Shown here: positions 45,800 through 57,715 of the stretch, one piece after another
How positions within the stretch are numbered: position 1 is the first letter of the stretch
Layout: each line of letters opens with the position of its first letter
Source of the DNA: Aquatica leii
Taxonomy: Eukaryota > Arthropoda > Insecta > Coleoptera > Lampyridae
Assembly: GCA_035610365.1 (NCBI GenBank)
Contig: CM069432.1
Span: 7,254,001-7,318,000, forward strand
DNA: 64,000 nucleotides
Direction: 5' to 3'
Translations under genes and position numbers: made by a program
The notes under the pieces: model-generated
Databases searched by the model: none
Told to the model about the DNA's origin: nothing
The model's input: only the letters and a program-made list of their open reading frames with translations

Positions 45800-47143
45800 A
45801 GTTGTATTGACTTTCTTTTAACCGATACAAGTTCTACGCTCATGAAAATTCATTTATCTTAAACTACTATAATTTAGTCATAATTTAATATTTAATTAAT
45901 AAAATTACATATTAAGCAAATTATTATAAACCAACAATTTATGTATATAAATATACTTGCCAATAAAAGTCTTTCTCGTCAGACGTTATATTAGAAAAAA
46001 ACAAAAATCCACTTTAATATTTAGTATAACTAATCAGGTCGCACTATGATAACTTTGTTTTCATATGATACATGTATATTTAACTATTCTATCAAACGAG
46101 TGTGTATGTAATGCTTAGTTGTTGACAATAACCTTCTACCTTGCATTAAAACAGAATTGAAAGTTTATACTAAAATCTCTGACCCTCTCTTTAGGTTATC
46201 AGGCAATTAATTTAAAAAATAAAGATTAACTGAATAAACCAAATAATCATGTATTTTCGTTGTTCTTTTTAGTTCAAAACCTCAGATGTAATGGTTGTCG
46301 TGTAACAAAATGGTCGTAATTATTATACGTGTATTTAGGGTTGCCAGTACTCCGGTTTTGACTAACACTTTTCACACAAAATAAATAAATTTTCTGACAG
46401 AATAAACGTTTTTTAAACTTTCCTAATTGTATTTCTAGTAGTTATTTTCTTAAAAGAAAAAAAGGGACATAAATTTTTGTAAATTTGTATTTGTTACAAA
46501 TAGGTTTTGTTAAATCGGCCATTATTACAAAAGCATAATTTAGTTTATTAGGTACTTATTTTTTTTTTGCTTAGTTGTTCAATCCAATGTTTGCGTCTTT
46601 AGTTTGTTTATTTAGTTTATTAAAAATAAATAACAGTTTTTTTTTCATTATCTCTCCGAATTACTTTCAAGTAATTACAACAACAAATATTTGTTAAGCG
46701 GTTTTTAACAAATATGCCGCAAGTACAATTTAACACTATAATTATCCTAAAACACAATCAATAATAATCACGGCAGATTTGAGACAAACCGCACGAAATA
46801 GAATTAATATTTTAAAAATAATTTTACATGTTGCTAACCACAAACTTTTTCTTCTATTGCAGTCGAAAACGGTTTTTTATATTGAAGTTGAAGAACATTA
46901 ATACAAATAATTTTTGTAATAAGTTTACTTATCACAAGGCAGCAACGTTTATCAAATCCATTATTTTAAAGTAAGCATCAAAGTTTATAGAAAATTATTG
47001 TATAAATGCTTAATATTATCTGTTACCATAGCAAACTAGATTATCGTCATCCTGACGATCTACTACTATTAGAAATAGTGTAAGATAATTTTGTTTTTGA
47101 TGCAAAATTATTTCAGTTTGTTTATAACAGTACACATATCTGC
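45800..47143. other. AT-rich stretch, nothing recognised
   Basis: About 1.3 kb without a recognisable gene. AGGGTTGCCAGTACTCCGG near 46338 echoes a stretch at 7134. Confidence 0.45.
47091..47143 (-). pseudogene. Unknown ORF, 3' piece beyond hAT insertion
   Basis: Reads in frame from the piece at 49472-49606 if the hAT element and one copy of the 8 bp duplication are skipped, and then meets a stop. See the entry at 49472. Confidence 0.35.
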
Positions 47144-47151
47144 CACTGTTC

Positions 47152-49471
47152 CAGTGGCGGATTATCCATAAGGCAATATAGGCAGCTGCCTAGGGGCACC
47201 GATGACTTGAAGGGCGCCGCAACGAAAAAAAAATTGATCACTAATTACGAAAATTCATTTAAACTAAATAAATAAATCGCCCAATCAATTTTTCGCACAA
47301 TCATGTTTATTACCCCATATATATAGACAAATTTATATTTTCCATCTGTTTTCGTTTACAAGAGATCCGTTTGTGTTTTTAAATTTTACGAAACTACCAA
47401 AGTAAGAAGTAAGAACCTTATCGGTAATGTAATCGTATTATCCTACTTTGAATTTTATGGTTTGCGGGTAGAAGGTATGTAAAAAAAAACATTAAAAACA
47501 ACTAAAATTTTACTACAAACAACGAAGTTTTTGGTAACACGTGAACTTGCTCTAAAGGCACCGAAGAAAAAATCGGTTCTCCAAACAATGGAAATTTTTT
47601 GGGCTTATTGGAACTTTTATCTGAATATGATTTATTCTTAAGAAATCACATGGAAAAATATGGCAATGTAGGTACAGGTGGTGTTTCCTATTTATCAAAA
47701 ACCACATATAATGAATTAATTTATTTAATGGGAAATTCAGTAATCAATGAAGTTGTCAAAGAGTTGCATCAAAACAAATATTATGCCATAAGTGTCGATT
47801 CTACCCCAGATATTACCCACACTGGTCAACTGACTTTCATTGTCCGTTATGTGAATGACAAGGGTATTCCAAACGAACGATTTGTAAAATGTATTAGTAA
47901 TTGCGGGCATAAAAGTGCTGACATGGAAAAATGTGTACTCGACTTGCTTAGTGAACTAAAAGTAGATGTTAGGAATTGCAGCGGTCAGTCCTACGACAAC
48001 GCTTCTAATATGGCAGGTTTATATAGTGGTCTTCAGGCTCGCATAAAAAAACATAGCAATCTTGCGTTGTTTGTTCCGTGCGCTGCACACTCCTTAAATT
48101 TAGTTGGAGCTGCAGCAGCAGAATCCTGCTACGTGGCAACTGAATATTTTATGTTCGTCCAACATACATTTAACTTTTTTTCTGCCTCTACGAACAGATG
48201 GAATATTTTAAAAACTAATGTAAATGAAAATGTGACAGAGGGTGAAATCATAATTTTAAATCAATTAATACCAAAATCTTTGTCTACTACACGCTGGTCG
48301 GTTCTTGCCGATGCTTGTAAAGCTTTATTTGTCTCATATAACACATTTCGGAAAAGTATAGAAGAAATAGCCCATAGCAAAAAAGAAAAACCTTCCGTAA
48401 AAGCAGAAGCAATGGGATTGTTAAGTAAACTTAATTTGTTAGAGACGGGTATTTTAACATCGTTTTGGTCAGATGTTTTAGAGAAGTGTGATAAAGGCTT
48501 ATCAACAACGATTTCAATTTTTAAATCACTGATTGGTTACTTCAAATCATTACGAGATCAATTTGATCAATATGAAGAAAAAGGCCAACAACTATATACA
48601 ATTATAGAATATAATAAAGATAAAAAAAGGATACATAAGAGAAAGCTTCAATTTGACGGAACTCATGAAAATGAAACCAACTTCGATGGCAAAACTGACA
48701 TGATAATTAATGGTTTTCTTGCTATTATTGATATGCTAGATCAAGAATTAAAGAAGCGATTGATGGTTTATGTAGAAATAGAGAAAAAAATGTGGATTTT
48801 TAAATAAACTTAAGATTATGAATGACGACGACATAAGAAATGATTCAAATAATTTGCAAGTTGAATATTCAAATGATTTGGACGAATGTTTTACTGAGGA
48901 ATGTATTGAATTCAAATATTTTGTTGAAAACCTGGAAAACATCGTTAATGTTAGAGACATGTTAGTATTTATCAGGGAAAAACATGTTATAACCATGTTT
49001 CCTAATGTGGAAATTGCATTAAGAATTTTTCTTACTCTACCAATCTCAAATGCGTCAGGAGAAAGGTCATTTTCTACTTTGAAAAGGACAAAAACATATT
49101 TAAGAAACGCCATCAGTCAAGGAGGACTTAATAATTTATCTGTGCTATCAATAAATCATGACTTGACTAGTGCGCTTGATTTTAATGATACTATAAATAG
49201 TTTCGCCAGTAAGAAATTCAGAAAACGTATATAATAGTGTAGATATTTATAATACAAAATATTTCTTTTTATGGTTTATAAAATAACATTTTTAATACTT
49301 GTTTAACTTTATCCGACTTTTTCAATTTAATTTTGTTTATCGTTTGTTTATGCTGAGTATATTATTGTTTTTTTATATTATATCATAAATTAAAACTTTA
49401 AACTTTCGGGGAGGGGGTAGGGCGCTATAATATAGTTGCCTATGGGCGAAAAAAGTCATAATCCGCCACTG
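47152..49471 (+). mobile_element. hAT transposon, 2.3 kb
   Basis: Inverted ends CAGTGGCGGATTAT at both sides, with subterminal GGCGCC-type words. The 8 bp target duplication CACTGTTC is perfect (47144-47151 and 49472-49479), as expected for hAT. It carries one transposase gene. Confidence 0.93.
47547..49234 (+). pseudogene. hAT transposase (DUF4371/ZMYM-like), lightly damaged
   Basis: Read from a shift near 47545 (upstream ELALK is in another frame). Blocks: GNFLGLLELLSEYDLFLRNH, ISVDSTPDITHTGQLTF (first catalytic D near 47800), SGQSYDNASNMAGLYSG (second D near 47995), a C-x2-H motif (CAAHSLNLVG), and at the C-terminus the hAT dimerisation region NASGERSFSTLKRTKTYLRN with the third acid (E near 49065). 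A one-base shift in the A-run near 48790 separates the two main frames (to 48807 and from 48818). Nearly complete, so probably a fairly young insertion, but not functional as read. Confidence 0.85.
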
Positions 49472-49606
49472 CACTGTTCTCACTTCAGAACTGAAAAACT
49501 TCCATGTATCTCCAATGCTAACCTTCCATACCTTATTGTCTATTTTCTTACGGCCTTTAGGTTTTGCCACTCTTTGCAATACTTTAGTTAAACTATAGCG
49601 ACGCAA
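49472..49606 (-). pseudogene. Unknown ORF interrupted by the hAT element
   Basis: Minus-strand frame VAKPKGRKKIDNKVWKVSIG then DTWKFFSSEVRTV. I have no firm family name; the KPKGRKK...WKP-like pattern recurs in uncharacterised insect proteins. The frame continues past the hAT insertion (47143 downward) for about 17 codons. It could be a host exon or part of an older transposon. Confidence 0.35.
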
Positions 49607-50273
49607 ATCTAGAAATTTATGTGGATTAGAAAATGTAATGGATAGAAAGTGATGAAAATTTATACTACGGGGGGGGGGTTAGAAAATTTTAATTTTGCCC
49701 ATCAGTGAAACCTTGTTTATGATATAAAAAATATAGGTACCTTATAAATAAACTGTTAACTGTAGAAAACAAAATTAATTACAAAAGTCTACTTGAAGAA
49801 TCGAAATATTACATATATTGGCATTCCTCGGCAATGTTGACAACTTAAAAAATGTTTTCTAAAATATTAAAAACTTCAGATTGTCAAATAACACGAGAAA
49901 TCAATAATGGTATTGCTGAAAATAAGCAAATTGTGAAAAAAATATTTAATTGAAGTTAAATTCTAAACAATAATTAAAATTTTACTAAAGGTAGCAAAAA
50001 TAAAACAAATAAGTAATAAGTGTTCAAACGGCTTCCTAATTAATACTGAATTTTAAAAAAATTGAAAAAAAAACATTTTTGTCGATTTCCCACGTACTAT
50101 TAAAAAAATCTAGACCTTGTAGTTAACTTTTCAAGATGTCAAAATTTTCTGAAAGTGCCATTATCGCCATTTTCGATTATTTGTGTAGGCTTTTGTGATC
50201 AATTTTTTTGTGCCTTATATGACTTAACGCTTTTGAAAATAATGTTTATACAGATTCATCTCACCATATATAT
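49607..50273. other. AT-rich stretch, nothing recognised
   Basis: No gene; a run of ten G near 49669 is the only marked feature. Confidence 0.45.
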
Positions 50274-50747
50274 TGTTGCAAATTTATTATTAAAACTAAT
50301 TTATTTAACTGACTAAAAAATACGTTTACTTATTCTAGAAATACGTACACTTGTAAATTAACGGAACTAATGAAATCTAATAATATTTAATAAAAACACT
50401 TACACTAATCTATGTATAACTGTTGTATAACACTATCACTAACACGAGATAAGATAACGTCCGCGGGTAGCTTCACACTTGTTTACACTAAAAATCACGT
50501 ACACGATTATTCTCGGTCAATTTATCTAGACACACGCGTGCTAACGATTTATTTCCACTTTAATAATCTTCTTAACACTGTTGTATTCGCATTCCAGCAA
50601 TAACTGACCTACGAATTGTTCCGTTGGTATATATACACATAAGGAAATCCTTCTAGAGTGTTCCCTATTTTTTGGTATATCTTCTAGAAGATGGATAACA
50701 GCTTCTAGAAGGCTCTTGCCTTTGCAAATAACTTCTCGAACGTTTCA
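50274..50747 (-). repeat. 3' LTR, copy B
   Basis: 474 bp; begins TGAAACGTTCGAGAAG on the minus strand, ends GCAACA. Preceded by the purine-rich AAGAAGGGGGCAG (polypurine tract, 50748-50760). Confidence 0.88.
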
Positions 50748-50885
50748 CTGCCCCCTTCTTAGGACTGTTCTGTCCCAGAACAAGAAACTGGATGCGACAC
50801 CGGTAATCGTGGCGATAGCGGTAGCTTCCTCCATTTCGGCAACTTCCTTGACCATAAAAGTAACAGTCAATGGTCTTTTCCTGAC
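50748..50885 (-). pseudogene. Conserved hydrophobic tail frame, copy B
   Basis: In the frame next to the macro ORF the minus strand reads LTVTFMVKEVAEMEEATAIA, then TGVASSFLFWDRTVLRRGQ and a stop at the polypurine tract. Copies C and D keep the same peptide. Its Ala/Ile/Val/Phe-rich core resembles a membrane segment or hydrophobic tail. It may be reached by splicing, frameshifting or a frame change during decay; none is shown. Confidence 0.4.
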
Positions 50886-50904
50886 CCAATATTCTCCTTG
50901 GTAG

Positions 50905-51320
50905 GTAACTACAGACCAACACTTGAATGCCTGTTCCTCGGAAGACGACCTCCAACATGTTTCGAACTGTCCTCCAATTCAGTTGTTCTAAGCCACAACC
51001 AAGCTTGGGTACTGCCAATTTCTTAACATGATGGATCTCCATTTCTCTCTTGAGACTCCATAATGTTCGCCACAGATCTTTGTATAACGGCTTGACACGT
51101 GAGTATTTCTTGGTGACCAAATAGAAAACGAAGCGTCCGTCACCACGTAGTCCTAAAACTTTTCCGACTGCCGGTTGCTGTCTTCGTAATTCATCTAGCT
51201 GCCCAAACTTCTTTTTAAACACGACTGCAACCCCTCTGGACATGTCAAGATCCTCGCTCACGCAATGTGCGATGGCGTAATCTTTTTGTGTCTGGAACAG
51301 GTCTTGTTATTCCTCGGTGG
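50905..51320 (-). pseudogene. Macro domain (TARG1/OARD1-like) at Pol C-terminus, copy B
   Basis: In the same frame as the integrase tail (51684-51307), separated only by one TAA at about 51308-51310. Blocks in order: QDLFQTQKDYAIAHCVSED (ADP-ribose-binding start), MSRGVAVVFKKKFGQLDEL, GRFVFYLVTKKYS, and VKKLAVPKLGCGLEQLNW. These match the order and spacing of OARD1/TARG1, which removes ADP-ribose from glutamate/aspartate. The lysine that acts as nucleophile in TARG1 is present (TKK, 51109-51111); the partner aspartate is glutamate here (GCGLE, 50986-50988). Domain length, about 135 residues, is normal for the family. The residual ORF to 50665 overruns into the LTR. Confidence 0.88.
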
Positions 51321-51684
51321 TAACTCCGAACCTAGCTTTTCCAGAACCTCCGTATAAGTTCATAAACTTTTCGAACTCCATTTCTTCGATTGGATTCCTG
51401 GTTCTGCTACTTATTACTCTGGTTCGGACCTGAACTTGCGTATTGTGATTATCGCTAGCAAACGGGGATAGACGATCGACGTGAACCACTTTTGGCTTGC
51501 CTCTGGGCGGTTTTCGGATGCGATATATGACGTCGATAATACGCTGCACGACTTCATAGGGGCCCTCCCATTGCCTTTGCAGCTTTGGCGACAAACCACG
51601 TTTCCTTTGAGGATTATATAACCAGAACATATCGCCAGGTTGAAACCCACCATTTTGCGCCTTGACGTCATATCTTGTTTTCAT
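51321..51684 (-). pseudogene. Integrase C-terminal domain, copy B
   Basis: GGFQPGDMFWLYNPQRKRGL, then SPKLQRQWEGPYEVVQRI (GPY/F module), then VVHVDRLSPFASDN, and a linker FEKFMNLYGGSGKARFGVTT that joins to the macro domain. Binds DNA and helps target integration. Confidence 0.85.
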
Positions 51685-51711
51685 CCTGTCGCTGGCAATT
51701 TGTGTGTTTTT

Positions 51712-52637
51712 TCAAACCTCTTCATGTACTTCGTCGAACCTCGTTCGATTCATCCGTTCAACCATGCCATCAGATTGAGGATGGAGAGGCGTTGTCCTAG
51801 TCTTCTTAATTCCTTGAAACAGCCCAGACTCAAAATTGCGGCTTTCATCGGAGTGTAATTCCAACGGAACTCCAAACCGGCAGAAAAACTCCTGTACTAA
51901 TACGTCTACGACTGTAGCTGCTTCCTGGTTGGGTATGGCGTAAGCCTCCGTCCATTTCGTGAAATAAACCATCGCCACTAGGATGTATTTATTTCCCGAA
52001 TCGGATTCTGGGAACGGCCCTGCGATGTCAATCCTACTCTTTCTAAAGGGCTTCCTACGTTGTATTGCTTCATGGGTGCTTTGCGCTTTCTCGCTGGACC
52101 ATTTCCTGATGCGCAGACTATGCATTTACGGCACCATTTCATGACGTCCTCTTTGCAGTTCATCCAGTAGAATCGTTCTCGCACTTTACCTAACGTCTTC
52201 TTAATGCCAAAGTGTCCTCCTGATGTCCCATCGTGGAGATGCTTCAATACTTCTGTCACCCTGCTCTTCGGCAGGGATCGCTTAAGAAGACCGTCTTCTA
52301 CTATCAAGGAGTCCCACTGCGCCCAGTACGCTTTGATATTTCTGCCCAAAGCACTAACTTCTTCCCAGGTTGGTCGTCGGCCGCTTTCTTTCCAGTTAAG
52401 GAGTAGTCTTATTTCAGGATCGTCTTCTTGTTCGAGACGTAACTGCTCAGGTTCCCACTCATCATCAACTATAGCAGTTCTCCGGAGGCATTCGACTTTT
52501 TCTTTCAGTCGCGAACAATGGCTGCAGTCCGCCGGACATGGTCTTCTGGACAAGGCATCAGCGTTGCGATGACTGCTTCCAGCACGGTGTTCTGTGTCAT
52601 AGTCATACTCTTGCAGTCTCTCGATCCATCTTGCCAC
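51712..52637 (-). pseudogene. Integrase N-terminal and core, copy B (internally deleted)
   Basis: HHCC zinc module (HLHDGTSGGHFGIKKTL...CRKCIVCASGNGPARKRK, 52140-52240), then the core with first D in DIAGPFPESDSG, second D in LELHSDESRNFES, and E in SDGMVERMNRT. Frames shift near 52060. About 100 codons between MNRT and the C-terminal domain (present in copy C at 63060-63190) are missing. Confidence 0.82.
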
Positions 52638-52667
52638 TTGTCCTTCTGGGTTACGGAACTGCAGTAG

Positions 52668-53072
52668 CTATTTTAAAGCGGCGTGGTCTGTTCTCAGTAA
52701 AAATTTTCGTCCATACAAATACTTGTAGAAATGTTCGGTGGACTTAACGACCGCTAACAGTTCCCTCCTAGTCACGCAATAATTCCTTTCTGGCCTGGAA
52801 AAAACCTTGCTAAAATACGCGATAACCTTTTCTTGTCCATCTTGAATCTGCGAAAGGACCGCGCCTATGGCCAGATTGCTTGCGTCGGTATCCAAAACAA
52901 ATTTTCCATCTTCTCTTGGATAACTCAAAATCGGCGAAGTGACTAGGGCTTGTTTTAGTTGATTAAAAGAACTCTCGCAGTCTTCATTCCATCTAAATCC
53001 TGCTTTTTCTTCGGTTAATTTTGACAATAGTAAATCCGGGTACACATCTTCTATAATAAGTGCACAACCCAA
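52668..53072 (-). pseudogene. RNase H region, copy B
   Basis: FRWNEDCESSFNQLKQALVT, LDTDASNLAIGAVLSQIQDG (first catalytic D), RRELLAVVKSTEHFYKYLYG and LRTDHAALK (D), the Ty3-type connection/RNase H. A shift at 53000-53070 separates it from the reverse transcriptase. Confidence 0.85.
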
Positions 53073-54723
53073 GGAAACTTCGGACTTGATGTTTGTCGAT
53101 TGGTCTTGGCCATGCTTGCACTGCTCGGATTTTGTCTCGGTCAGCCCTCACTCCATCTCTAGATACGACGTGGCCAAGGTATTGGACTTCCTTCTTAAAT
53201 ACGTGGCACTTCTTTGGGCTCAGTTTGAGGTTAGCCCCACGTAATCGCTGGAACACTTCCTTCAACTTGTTCAAGCGTTCTTCAAACGACCTTACAACCA
53301 CGATCACGTCGTCCAGGTAAACCAAGCACATCTTCCCAGACAATCCGCGCAAGATGGTCTCCATCAAACGCTCGAACGTTGCAAGAGCGTTACACAGGCC
53401 GAAGGGCATTACAGTGAACTGCCACAAACCAGTTCCGATCGTAAAAGCTGTTTTTTCACGATCCTTGGGTTCTAATTCTACCTGCCAGTATCCACTCTTT
53501 AAATCTAACGTAGAAAACCACTGGAATCCTGACAGGGTGTCTAGCGTATCGTCAATTCTGGGTAAAGGGTAGCTGTCCTTTTTGGTCACGTCGTTTAGCT
53601 GCCTGTAGTCTACGCAAAACCTCGTTGATCCATCCTTCTTCTTTACGAGTACCACTGGGGATGCCCATGAGCTACTTGAAGGTTCAATCACGCTTTCTCT
53701 CTCCATATCCGTAATTATTTGTTCGGCTTCTTCTCTTTTCGCCAAAGGAAGTTTGCGTGGATGTTGTCGTATCGGCCGAGCGTCTCCGGTATTAATTTTA
53801 TGTTTCACCACGTTAGTTCTTCCTTTGGAGCCACTCTCCAGCGCGAACACATCTTGGTACTCTTGGATCAACACTTTAACTTTAGCCAGCTGGTCTTGGC
53901 TGAGGTTTTGGCATTTGGTGGTAAGAATGTCCAATAGATGTTGTGGACACTTCTTCGGCGACGTATCTTCGTTCGACTTCACGCATCTCACAATTTGTGA
54001 TACTGGCGTGCATTGGCCTACCACGGTCTTCTTTTTCAACGTTACAGGATCTGAGTTAATGTTTAAGATCCTTACTGGCATCGTGTTCTTTACTCGTACT
54101 AAAGTTCTGCCAACGAGTAGTCCCTTTTCAACTAAGCCGCCCTCCATTGGTTCAATCGCGCGTATGTAGCCTTCCCGGAGATTTCCATCCAGGCGTGCCA
54201 TCACCACACTTTCAGTCCTTGCAGGCAGAGTCACGTCTTCACTCAATAAGACTCGCACGGGTGCCTTCTCTGACGAATGAAAAGGAATTCCTTCATTGTC
54301 GATATTCAGGACATCGTTCTTCATATCCAAATGGAATCCATACTTCTTTATCACGTCCATTCCTAGGATAACTTCTTCCGTGATGTCGGCTACCAGTACT
54401 TGATGGTCGAGTACTCTATTTCCGAAACCAATGGTTACTTTGACTTGTCCGTGAGTAGGTATTTCGTCGGCCGTCGCTGTTCGAAGTCGTGCTGTTACTG
54501 GTGATGTCTTCTCGTTTTCCAATAACATGTCAGGACGAATGATGGTTTTCGTCGCTCCCGTGTCAACCAGTAACTGGACGCTTCTCTCATTGATCTTGCC
54601 ATCGAGATAAATGCTATGCAATTGCTCCCTAGGCGATGCCATTTGGATGGTAATCTCCGGGGCATGGCTAGTTGAGGTCGACTTTCGCCCCATTCGGTCG
54701 ACCTGTTCTAATTCTCCGGGCAC
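53008..54723 (-). pseudogene. Protease and reverse transcriptase, copy B
   Basis: Opens at 54723, overlapping the gag end (54708) in a different frame, so Pol would be made by frameshift. Protease active site LLVDTGATKTIIRPDML (near 54560). Reverse transcriptase from about 53760: KKDGSTRFCVDYRQLN, DLKSGYWQVELEPKDREK, FTVMPFGLCNALATFERLM, and YLDDVIV as catalytic box (near 53315), then QYLGHVVSRDGVRADRDK. Continuous for 576 codons. Confidence 0.9.
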
Positions 54724-55882
54724 TCTTCTGGTCTTCTTTTGGGCTTAGTACAGCGTCGTCGTACGTGACCCACTTCCCCGCAGTTCCAGCACGTCACTTT
54801 TCTTCCTCGAGCTACTTGTTCCCGAAATACACGTCGCACTATGTCTTCAATGCTTTCTTCTGAGTTCGAGGGTATTTCTGTAGCACAACGGAGCTTATGG
54901 CTGCTTCGGTGCGTCGCTTGTTTTGCCGCCTCGAACTCCAAAGCATGGATTAAAGCGTCATCCAACGTCTTCGGTCGTGCTAACCGTAGAGTCTGCTGAG
55001 TTTCGTTGTCTCGGAGGCCGTCTACGAAGGTTTGAATAGCCAACTGCTCCAAGAAGGTATCTGGTGCTGTAGGATACGCAAGCCGTGTTAATCTGGCAAT
55101 GTCAGCCTCAAACGCTTGAAGACTTTTGGCAGCTTTTTGAACCCGACTTTTAATTTGAGCTTGATAGACTTGTTGAAGATGGGCATCTCCATATCTCATT
55201 TCTAATCGTGATATTAAGAGTTCGTAATTTTATTGCAGGTGGTCCGGAACAGTTTGTAAAATTCCAAGCGCTTCTCCACGTAAGGACACTATTAAAGACG
55301 TCGCTTTCTGCTTGTTGCTCCAACCATTAGCAGTAGCTGCGGCTTCAAACTGCTTGTAGTAGGTTGACCATAGAACTTTACCATCAAAATTCGGTGGTAC
55401 AACTTTGAACTTGTGAGTGTTTTCTTCTCGATGGTCCATTATTAAATCTTCACTCGTGAAGCTTCTTTCACCGTGACAATTCATTTGGGTCATTCTTTTT
55501 TCAAGCAGTTGTATTCTTTCTCTCAATTTTTTCTCTAGCTTGTCTTCTATGGTTCTTGAATTTTCTTTTAACTTCTCTTCTAATTTGTCTTGTACTTCTT
55601 TTATTATGTCATTCACAGAATCGCAAATTTCTTCTTTTAAGTTTGTTTGTCTGCTTGGGTTTCCTCTTGAACAATTTTAATTTGATTTTCTATGCTCGTT
55701 CGTATTTCTTCTTTTAAATTTCTAGAATTTTCCAACAACTTTTCTTCCATTTTCTGAGAATGTTCGGAGAGTTTTTCTTCCATTTTTCTAGAATTTTCTT
55801 CCATCTTCTGAGAATTTTCGGACAGTTTTTCTTAGATATTTTTATTCATCGATTCGAGAATTTCAATAATTTTTGAATCCAT
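54708..55882 (-). pseudogene. Gag, copy B
   Basis: ATG at 55880-55882. The first 90 residues are a coiled coil with repeats of NSQKMEEKL type (stop at about 55832). The capsid part has HKFKVVPPNFDGKVLWSTYY, SLIVSLRGEALGILQTVPDH (with a stop after HLQ at 55230 where copy D has a sense codon), and one CCHC knuckle CWNCGEVGHVRRRC near 54760. Confidence 0.85.
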
Positions 55883-56206
55883 TTTCACTTTTTGCAAACG
55901 CGTCACCGGCATAAATTTAAATATAACACGAATATAAAATTTAAATACACTACTTTTTAAAATGCAGTTTTTGTATAACACAAACGATCCACTTGTTAAT
56001 AATAAACCACTAGTATAGGGAAACGAATTTAATTAATAACGCGATCACGCACTTGTTAAACGAAAAAGTTTAATAAACACTATATTAACGAATTTAACTA
56101 TGATTACACTTTATAAACAAACACGCGTATCGCGAACTTACGGGAGCGATATTTCTTAATGATATTTACACTAAAATTCCCGAACGATACACCACACTGA
56201 CGCCAC

Positions 56207-56656
56207 TGTTGCGTATTTATTTATTAAAAACTACTAATTTATTTAAACGACTAACAATACGTTTACTTATTCTAGAAATATGTACACTTGTAAATTAACC
56301 GTACTAATGAAATCTAATATCTAAGAATAAAAACTCTATATAAAACAATAATATGCTATCACTTACGCAACGATAAGATAAAGCCACTAACTTGTTTGTT
56401 TACACTATAAATCACGTACACGATTATTCTCGGTATATTTATGTAGACACACGCGTGCTAACGATTTATTTCCACTTGATAATCTTCTTAACACTGCTGT
56501 ATTCGCATTCCAGCGACCTACGAATTGTTCCGTCGGTATATATACACATAAGGAAATCCTTCTGGAGTGTTCCCTATTTTTCGGTATATCTTCTAGAAGA
56601 TGGATAACAGCTTCTAGAAGGCTCTTGCTTTTGCAAATAACTTCTCGAACGTTTCA
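56207..56656 (-). repeat. 5' LTR, copy B
   Basis: 450 bp from TGAAACGTTCGAG (minus strand, 56656) to ACGCAACA (56207), followed by GTGGCGTCAGTGTGG, the primer-binding region at 56190-56206. Confidence 0.88.
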
Positions 56657-56660
56657 ATAT

Positions 56661-57448
56661 GTATATGTCGTAGGCATAATGCAAAATTAGGCTTTTTGTA
56701 AAATGTCTAGGGATTTTATAAAAAGCCGACAAACCGTGAACCAACGATACAGTTTTCGTTATGACTACACCAATTCAGGTAAATTGATAAAACCCCAGCA
56801 AAACGTGAGCAGAAGAATGTATCTCTTGTTCTGACTGAAAGCACCCTACCAAAAATGACACATAGAAACCCATAGAGACTAATACGATATTAAATAAGTT
56901 TCAATAAGAAGCAATAAAATACATTAGAATTAATAAGTTTCGTAGTATAGTTTTTATATAGAATTCCCAATACGTGGTATTTTAATTGGATTCTATAGGT
57001 TTTGAATGTGTTCAAACTGTAATTATTAATCAAGTTTTAACAGTTTTAATGGTTTTTTTTATAAGAAAATATTTAATAAGTAATTGCACATTAAATTTGA
57101 ATTCGCAATTACTGTAAAATCTTAAGCTTTCGCAGATACTTTTGTTTGGGTTCACGAACTAAATGAAGGTTTGAATCCTATACAAAGAAGTATAAAGTAA
57201 ATTGGTACGAATCATACATATAATAACAGTAAACTATCAAATTAAATCTGTATTAAATGTATGTATATATGTTGTATCCTAATACAAAAGTAATTTTTGG
57301 TAATTTACGATTAACACAAGCTTATGATACAAGAGATAAAGAAATAGAAGAAATTACACCCAACATTATACCAGTAGGTTTGATGAAATTTTATAAATTT
57401 TAATGACTAATATAGAATTGATCTGCTTAACTGTATACTAACATTCAT
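56661..57448. other. AT-rich stretch, nothing recognised
   Basis: No gene or repeat identified. Confidence 0.45.
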
Positions 57449-57715
57449 TTGATGTTAGATCTGAATGCTCTTCCATCTGAATCTGTGCTTAACCAAAACT
57501 TTGAAAATGCTGCGGTGAAAAATCGAATTAATCGAAATGTCAACTTTTCTTTTAATTGTAAGTGTGACATGTTTAGTAACAATAAATTAATTTCACAGGT
57601 GCATCTCGGTAAAAAAGTTTGGCTGCCCATCCTTTTCATTAAACAATTTGCATATGCACTGTTTGGTGAAGACACACTAATAAATTCATCAGTTACTGGA
57701 ACCGCTTGCAACTGA
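57449..57715 (+). pseudogene. BEN-domain-like exon, uncertain
   Basis: The frame includes a likely acceptor TTAATTTCACAG before 57599, then VHLGKKVWLPILFIKQFAYA, LFGEDTLINSSVTGTACN, which follows the pattern of BEN domains (hydrophobic WhP, then a helix, then L-x-NSSVTG). An upstream part has no match I know. It may be a host exon or a transposon-borne BEN protein. Confidence 0.35.

Larger units (their letters stand above)
50274..56656 (-). mobile_element. Macro-Gypsy family, copy B (full length)
   Basis: 6383 bp, flanked by ATAT on both sides (50270-50273 and 56657-56660). Minus-strand order: 5' LTR, primer site, gag, protease, reverse transcriptase, RNase H, integrase, macro domain, hydrophobic tail frame, polypurine tract, 3' LTR. 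The LTRs differ by many substitutions and small indels, so the insertion is old. It belongs to the Ty3/Gypsy superfamily, probably near the Mdg1/412 group. Confidence 0.92.

Noticed and set aside
50905-51320. Macro domain as a processed host OARD1 gene that happened to insert in a Gypsy copy
   Set aside because: It lies at the same place, in frame with the integrase tail, in copies B and C and again in copy D, and is followed by the polypurine tract each time.
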